Source: CBDIBC01 sp965276635
Lineage (GTDB): Bacteria > Actinomycetota > Acidimicrobiia > Acidimicrobiales > Palsa-688
Reading direction: 5' to 3'
NCBI GenBank assembly: GCA_965276635.1
Contig: CBDIBC010000005.1
Coordinates: 2,170,001 to 2,234,000 of the forward strand
DNA length: 64,000 nt
Below, piece by piece: positions 61,496-64,000 of the stretch (the first letter of the stretch is position 1; every line of letters begins with the position of its first letter). The position numbers and the translations under genes were made by a program. The notes below the pieces were generated by a model. The model was not told the DNA's origin, made no database searches, and was given only the letters and a program-made list of their open reading frames with translations.

Positions 61496-61891
61496 TCAGA
61501 TGCCGACGACCTCGCGAAGGGCGGCTTCCCGGCTGTAGGCGACCTGGCGGATGGACTGCACGGCGCGGCGCGGTCCCTCGGGCAGGCGAGCCTCGATCTC
61601 GTCGACCCGAGCGTCGAACTCCCGGCGGGCGGGTTGCACGCGCTCGTCGACCAGGCGGACCAGCTCGATCAGCTGCTCGCGGGCCTCGCCTACTGGACCG
61701 CCGGCCGTGGAGAGCTGCGAGACCTGGGAGCCAAGGCGGTCGGCGATGGCCGAGACCTGGGCGGGGACCGCTTCGATGAGCTCGCGACGGCGGACCTGCG
61801 CACGCTGGAAGCCGAGGACGCCGAAGCCGATGGCGGCATAGGCAGAGTCCCGGACGGCCTGGTTGACATCGGTGACATCGAACTGGTTCAT
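61496..61891 (-). CDS. Small coiled-coil protein of unknown function
   Basis: 131 residues. ATG 61891 is chosen because AGGAGGT lies 7 nt before it. A short Ala/Gly-rich hydrophobic segment (S-A-Y-A-A-I-G-F-G-V-L-G-F) near residue 16 is followed by long heptad-like helices rich in Arg, Glu and Val to the end. It has the look of a phasin- or HbhA-like amphipathic helical protein, but no family is recognised. Promoter and ribosome site are unusually complete and its -10 region is a palindrome, so it is likely regulated. Confidence 0.65.
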   Translation of the reverse strand: MNQFDVTDVNQAVRDSAYAAIGFGVLGFQRAQVRRRELIEAVPAQVSAIADRLGSQVSQLSTAGGPVGEAREQLIELVRLVDERVQPARREFDARVDEIEARLPEGPRRAVQSIRQVAYSREAALREVVGI

Positions 61892-61898
61892 GGCGGTT

Positions 61899-61905
61899 AC
61901 CTCCT
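61899..61905 (-). promoter_or_regulatory. Strong ribosome binding site (AGGAGGT) deciding the 61891 start
   Basis: Perfect Shine-Dalgarno match 7 nt before ATG 61891; rules out the longer frame from 61939. Confidence 0.8.
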
Positions 61906-61920
61906 GGATCGAAACAACCG

Positions 61921-61950
61921 AACTGTATAACAGTTGCAAGCACCTGGCAA
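61921..61950 (-). promoter_or_regulatory. Promoter with palindromic operator for the coiled-coil protein gene
   Basis: TTGCCA (61950-61945), 17-bp spacer, TACAGT (61927-61922). AACTGT-ATA-ACAGTT (61921-61935) is a perfect inverted repeat covering the -10 box. Confidence 0.55.
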
Positions 61951-61997
61951 GCGGTGGTTCGCATGCCGGGTGCCCGAATGGGCCCGAGCCCGGCCAC

Positions 61998-62003
61998 TAG
62001 GCT
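61998..62003 (+). promoter_or_regulatory. -10 element (TAGGCT) for the GT2-membrane gene
   Basis: TAGGCT ends 11 nt before ATG 62015. Confidence 0.4.
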
Positions 62004-62014
62004 CCTCCGACCGG

Positions 62015-64000
62015 ATGGAACCCCAACCTTCGGCGCCCCCTGTCGTGGCGGTCGTCGTCACGTGCGATCCCGGCCCGTGGTTCGACGAGGCCCTCCTCTC
62101 CCTGGCTGCCCAGGACTACCCCAACCTGTCCGTCCTGGTGGTGGACTCGGCCAGCCTGGTCGATCCGGCGTCGCGGGTGGCCGAGCTCCTACCCAGCGGA
62201 TTTGTGCAGCGTCTGGATCAGCGGGTGGGATTCGGGCGGGCGGCGAACGCAGTCCTCCAGACGGTGGAGGGGGCGTCGCACCTCCTGCTGTGCCACGACG
62301 ACGTGGCGCTGGCCCCCGATGCGGTCCGGCTGCTCGTGGAGGAGGCGTTCCGGTCGAATGCGGGCGTGGTCAGCCCCAAGCTGGTGGAGTGGGATCGCCC
62401 TGACCATCTGCTGGCGGTGGGCATGGGCTCGGACAAGTTCGGGGTGGTCCACGCTCTGGTCGAGCCCGGTGAGATGGACCAGGAGCAACACGATGGCGTC
62501 CGCGATGTCTTCGTGGCACCGAGCGGCGTCACGCTCGTGCGGGCCGACCTGTTCGCCAGCGTCGGCGGCTTCGACGAGGCCGTCGAGGAGCTGGGCGAGG
62601 ACCTCGACCTGTCGTGGCGGGCGCGCCTGGCCGGCGCCCGGGTGCTCGTGGCCCCGGCGGCGCGGGTCCGCCACCTCGAGGCCGAGCGGAGCCACGCCAG
62701 GGATGGCGCCACCACGGCGTTGGCCCAGCGCAAGGTCACCACCGGGCGCGAGATCCACCGGCTCCGGACCCTCGTGGTCTGCTACGGCGTCCTGCAGCTC
62801 TGCCGGATCCTCCCCATGGCAGTGCTCCACCGCCTCAGCGAGGCGGTCTGGAGCCTGGTGCGTGGCCGGCCGGGCGAAGCGGCAGCCACCCTGGGGACCC
62901 TCCGCCGAGCGCTGTCGCACCCGGGTGCGCTGCTGCGAGCCCGCCGGCGGGCGCAGAAGCACCGCCGCGTCCGCGACCGCGAGATCCGCCGAATGCAGAG
63001 CCGGGGCAGCGCCCGTCTGCGGGCCTTCGTCCGCGCCATCGTCCAGGAGGGTCCCGCCTCCGGGCTCCCCGTAGCTGGCCTGGAACCCGGAGCCACCGAT
63101 CCGACGGCGCGCGCTCGCGCGGCACTGCGCCGCCTGCGGGGCGAACGGGAGCCCGGCCCCGAGTCCATCGTCGTGGCCAAGGGCCGCTGGCAGCTTCCTC
63201 TCGGCGCGGCGATCGTGCTGGCCCTGCTGTTCGTCATCGGCTCGCGCCGCCTCTTCGCAGGCAATATCCCGGCGATCGGCCAGATCCCGGTGACCTCCGA
63301 CGGGGTGGGCGACTGGTGGCACGCCTGGCTGCACAGCTGGCAGGCCGCCGGCCTCGGCCAGACGGCGCCCGGCGCGCCCGCCCTGGGTCTGCTCACGCTC
63401 GCCGGCGTCGTCTTCCTCGGCGCAGTCGGCACCCTCCAGCACGTGCTCGTCCTCCTCCCGTTGGTGATCGGGCCACTTGGCGCCTACCGAGCGGCTCGTT
63501 GGTGGGGCTCGTGGCGCGGACGGGTCGTGGCCCTGGTCGTCTACGCCACCGTCCCCGTCGCCTACGACGCCCTCGCCCTGGGCCGGTGGCCGGCGATGGT
63601 GGTCTACGCCGCCGCACCGTGGGTGCTCGGAACGCTCTGCCGGCTGTCGCACGGGATCCCCTTCCCCCGCACAGCGTCGCGCCGGATCGTCGGCCGGACC
63701 CTCGGTCTGGGTGTGGGCGTCGCCGTCACCGCCGCGTTCGCCCCGTCGTTCATCTGGGTCGTCCCCATCGTCGGCATCGGGTTGCTGCTGGGTTCGGCGC
63801 TGGCCGGTCGCGGGCAGGCCGGGATCCGGGTCCTAGTGGTCAGCGTGGTCGCCGCGGCCGTCGGCGCCGTCCTCCTCCTGCCCTGGTCGGCGACGGTCCT
63901 CGGTAGCCGGGCGGCCACGTTCGGTGTGGCACCCGGACCGGCGGGCCGGATCGGGCTGGGTCAGCTGCTGCGGTTCGACACCGGCCCCGTAGGGTCGTCG
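62015..64000 (+). CDS. GT2 glycosyltransferase fused to a membrane domain, 5' part
   Basis: 662 codons are open to the right edge with no stop. Residues 1-250 are a GT2 domain: V-V-V-T-C-D-P-G-P-W, V-V-D-S-A-S, C-H-D-D-V-A (DXD position), F-V-A-P-S-G-V-T-L-V and E-D-L-D-L-S-W-R. A first membrane segment lies near 255-280, then an Arg-rich cytoplasmic stretch 300-380, then at least six further helices (from about residue 392) with an outer loop containing W-H-A-W-L-H-S-W. This architecture is found in actinobacterial envelope glycosyltransferases; the substrate is not known. The protein continues beyond the window. Confidence 0.85.
   Translation, partial: MEPQPSAPPVVAVVVTCDPGPWFDEALLSLAAQDYPNLSVLVVDSASLVDPASRVAELLPSGFVQRLDQRVGFGRAANAVLQTVEGASHLLLCHDDVALAPDAVRLLVEEAFRSNAGVVSPKLVEWDRPDHLLAVGMGSDKFGVVHALVEPGEMDQEQHDGVRDVFVAPSGVTLVRADLFASVGGFDEAVEELGEDLDLSWRARLAGARVLVAPAARVRHLEAERSHARDGATTALAQRKVTTGREIHRLRTLVVCYGVLQLCRILPMAVLHRLSEAVWSLVRGRPGEAAATLGTLRRALSHPGALLRARRRAQKHRRVRDREIRRMQSRGSARLRAFVRAIVQEGPASGLPVAGLEPGATDPTARARAALRRLRGEREPGPESIVVAKGRWQLPLGAAIVLALLFVIGSRRLFAGNIPAIGQIPVTSDGVGDWWHAWLHSWQAAGLGQTAPGAPALGLLTLAGVVFLGAVGTLQHVLVLLPLVIGPLGAYRAARWWGSWRGRVVALVVYATVPVAYDALALGRWPAMVVYAAAPWVLGTLCRLSHGIPFPRTASRRIVGRTLGLGVGVAVTAAFAPSFIWVVPIVGIGLLLGSALAGRGQAGIRVLVVSVVAAAVGAVLLLPWSATVLGSRAATFGVAPGPAGRIGLGQLLRFDTGPVGSS

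Overview
The window is 64 kb of very GC-rich chromosomal DNA that looks like an actinobacterium, most plausibly a member of the Acidimicrobiia or a relative (inference from gene content, not from a search). Pointers are the coenzyme F420 genes (cofD/fbiA and cofE), a rmlD-wbbL-manB cell-wall linker cluster in the order known from Mycobacterium, GatCAB, an LpdA-type flavoprotein lacking one redox cysteine, split acyl-CoA carboxylase and methylmalonyl-CoA mutase genes, and a TANNNT hexamer 6-11 nt before the start codon of about 21 genes, as expected for leaderless actinobacterial transcripts. I see no rRNA, tRNA, CRISPR array, integrase or complete insertion sequence; nearly all of it is core metabolism.

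Layout. 1-9.0 kb: 3' end of an L,D-transpeptidase gene, galT, then cysteine desulfurase, mnmA, ligA and a PASTA-domain Ser/Thr kinase. 9.0-10.5 kb: a membrane-anchored protein behind a truncated sigma-factor gene, beside an AT-richer patch without recognisable genes. 10.5-17.3 kb: SCP2 protein, gatCAB, a DEAD-box helicase and a GT-C mannosyltransferase. 17.4-33.6 kb: an amino-acid block (ilvD, attenuator leader, ilvBNC, serC, an aminotransferase, serA, leuCD and its IclR-type regulator) interrupted by a D,D-carboxypeptidase and an ABC exporter. 33.6-37.8 kb: hydrolase, unknown protein, sirtuin, nitroreductase and a repeat-rich intergenic region. 37.8-45.1 kb: rhodanese-MoeB fusion, methylmalonyl-CoA mutase large subunit, LpdA, biotin carboxylase/BCCP and biotin ligase. 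45.1-53.8 kb: dTDP-rhamnose and sugar-nucleotide genes (rmlA, rmlB, rmlD, wbbL, manB, an epimerase) with a TetR-controlled MFS pump inserted. 53.9-64 kb: an alanyl-tRNA synthetase, F420 genes, three glycosyltransferases (the last cut by the window end), a GDP-sugar reductase-like gene and a small coiled-coil protein.

How the genes work together. The ilv, leu and ser genes make branched-chain amino acids and serine; two controls are legible, a transcription attenuator before ilvB and a divergent IclR regulator beside leuCD. Biotin ligase sits head-to-head with the biotin carboxylase it would charge, and the methylmalonyl-CoA mutase nearby would take the carboxylase product to succinyl-CoA. The rml/wbbL/manB genes supply and transfer rhamnose and mannose donors for the cell envelope. 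CofD and CofE build F420.

Most notable observations: the widespread leaderless-promoter pattern; a carboxypeptidase gene whose promoter position and signal peptide both point to an ATC start codon; the ilvB attenuator; a 13-bp inverted repeat and several repeat families between the nitroreductase and rhodanese-MoeB genes; the reversed domain order of that fusion; a truncated sigma factor next to its former partner; a 94-bp tandem duplication separating two formerly adjacent genes; and several active-site deviations.
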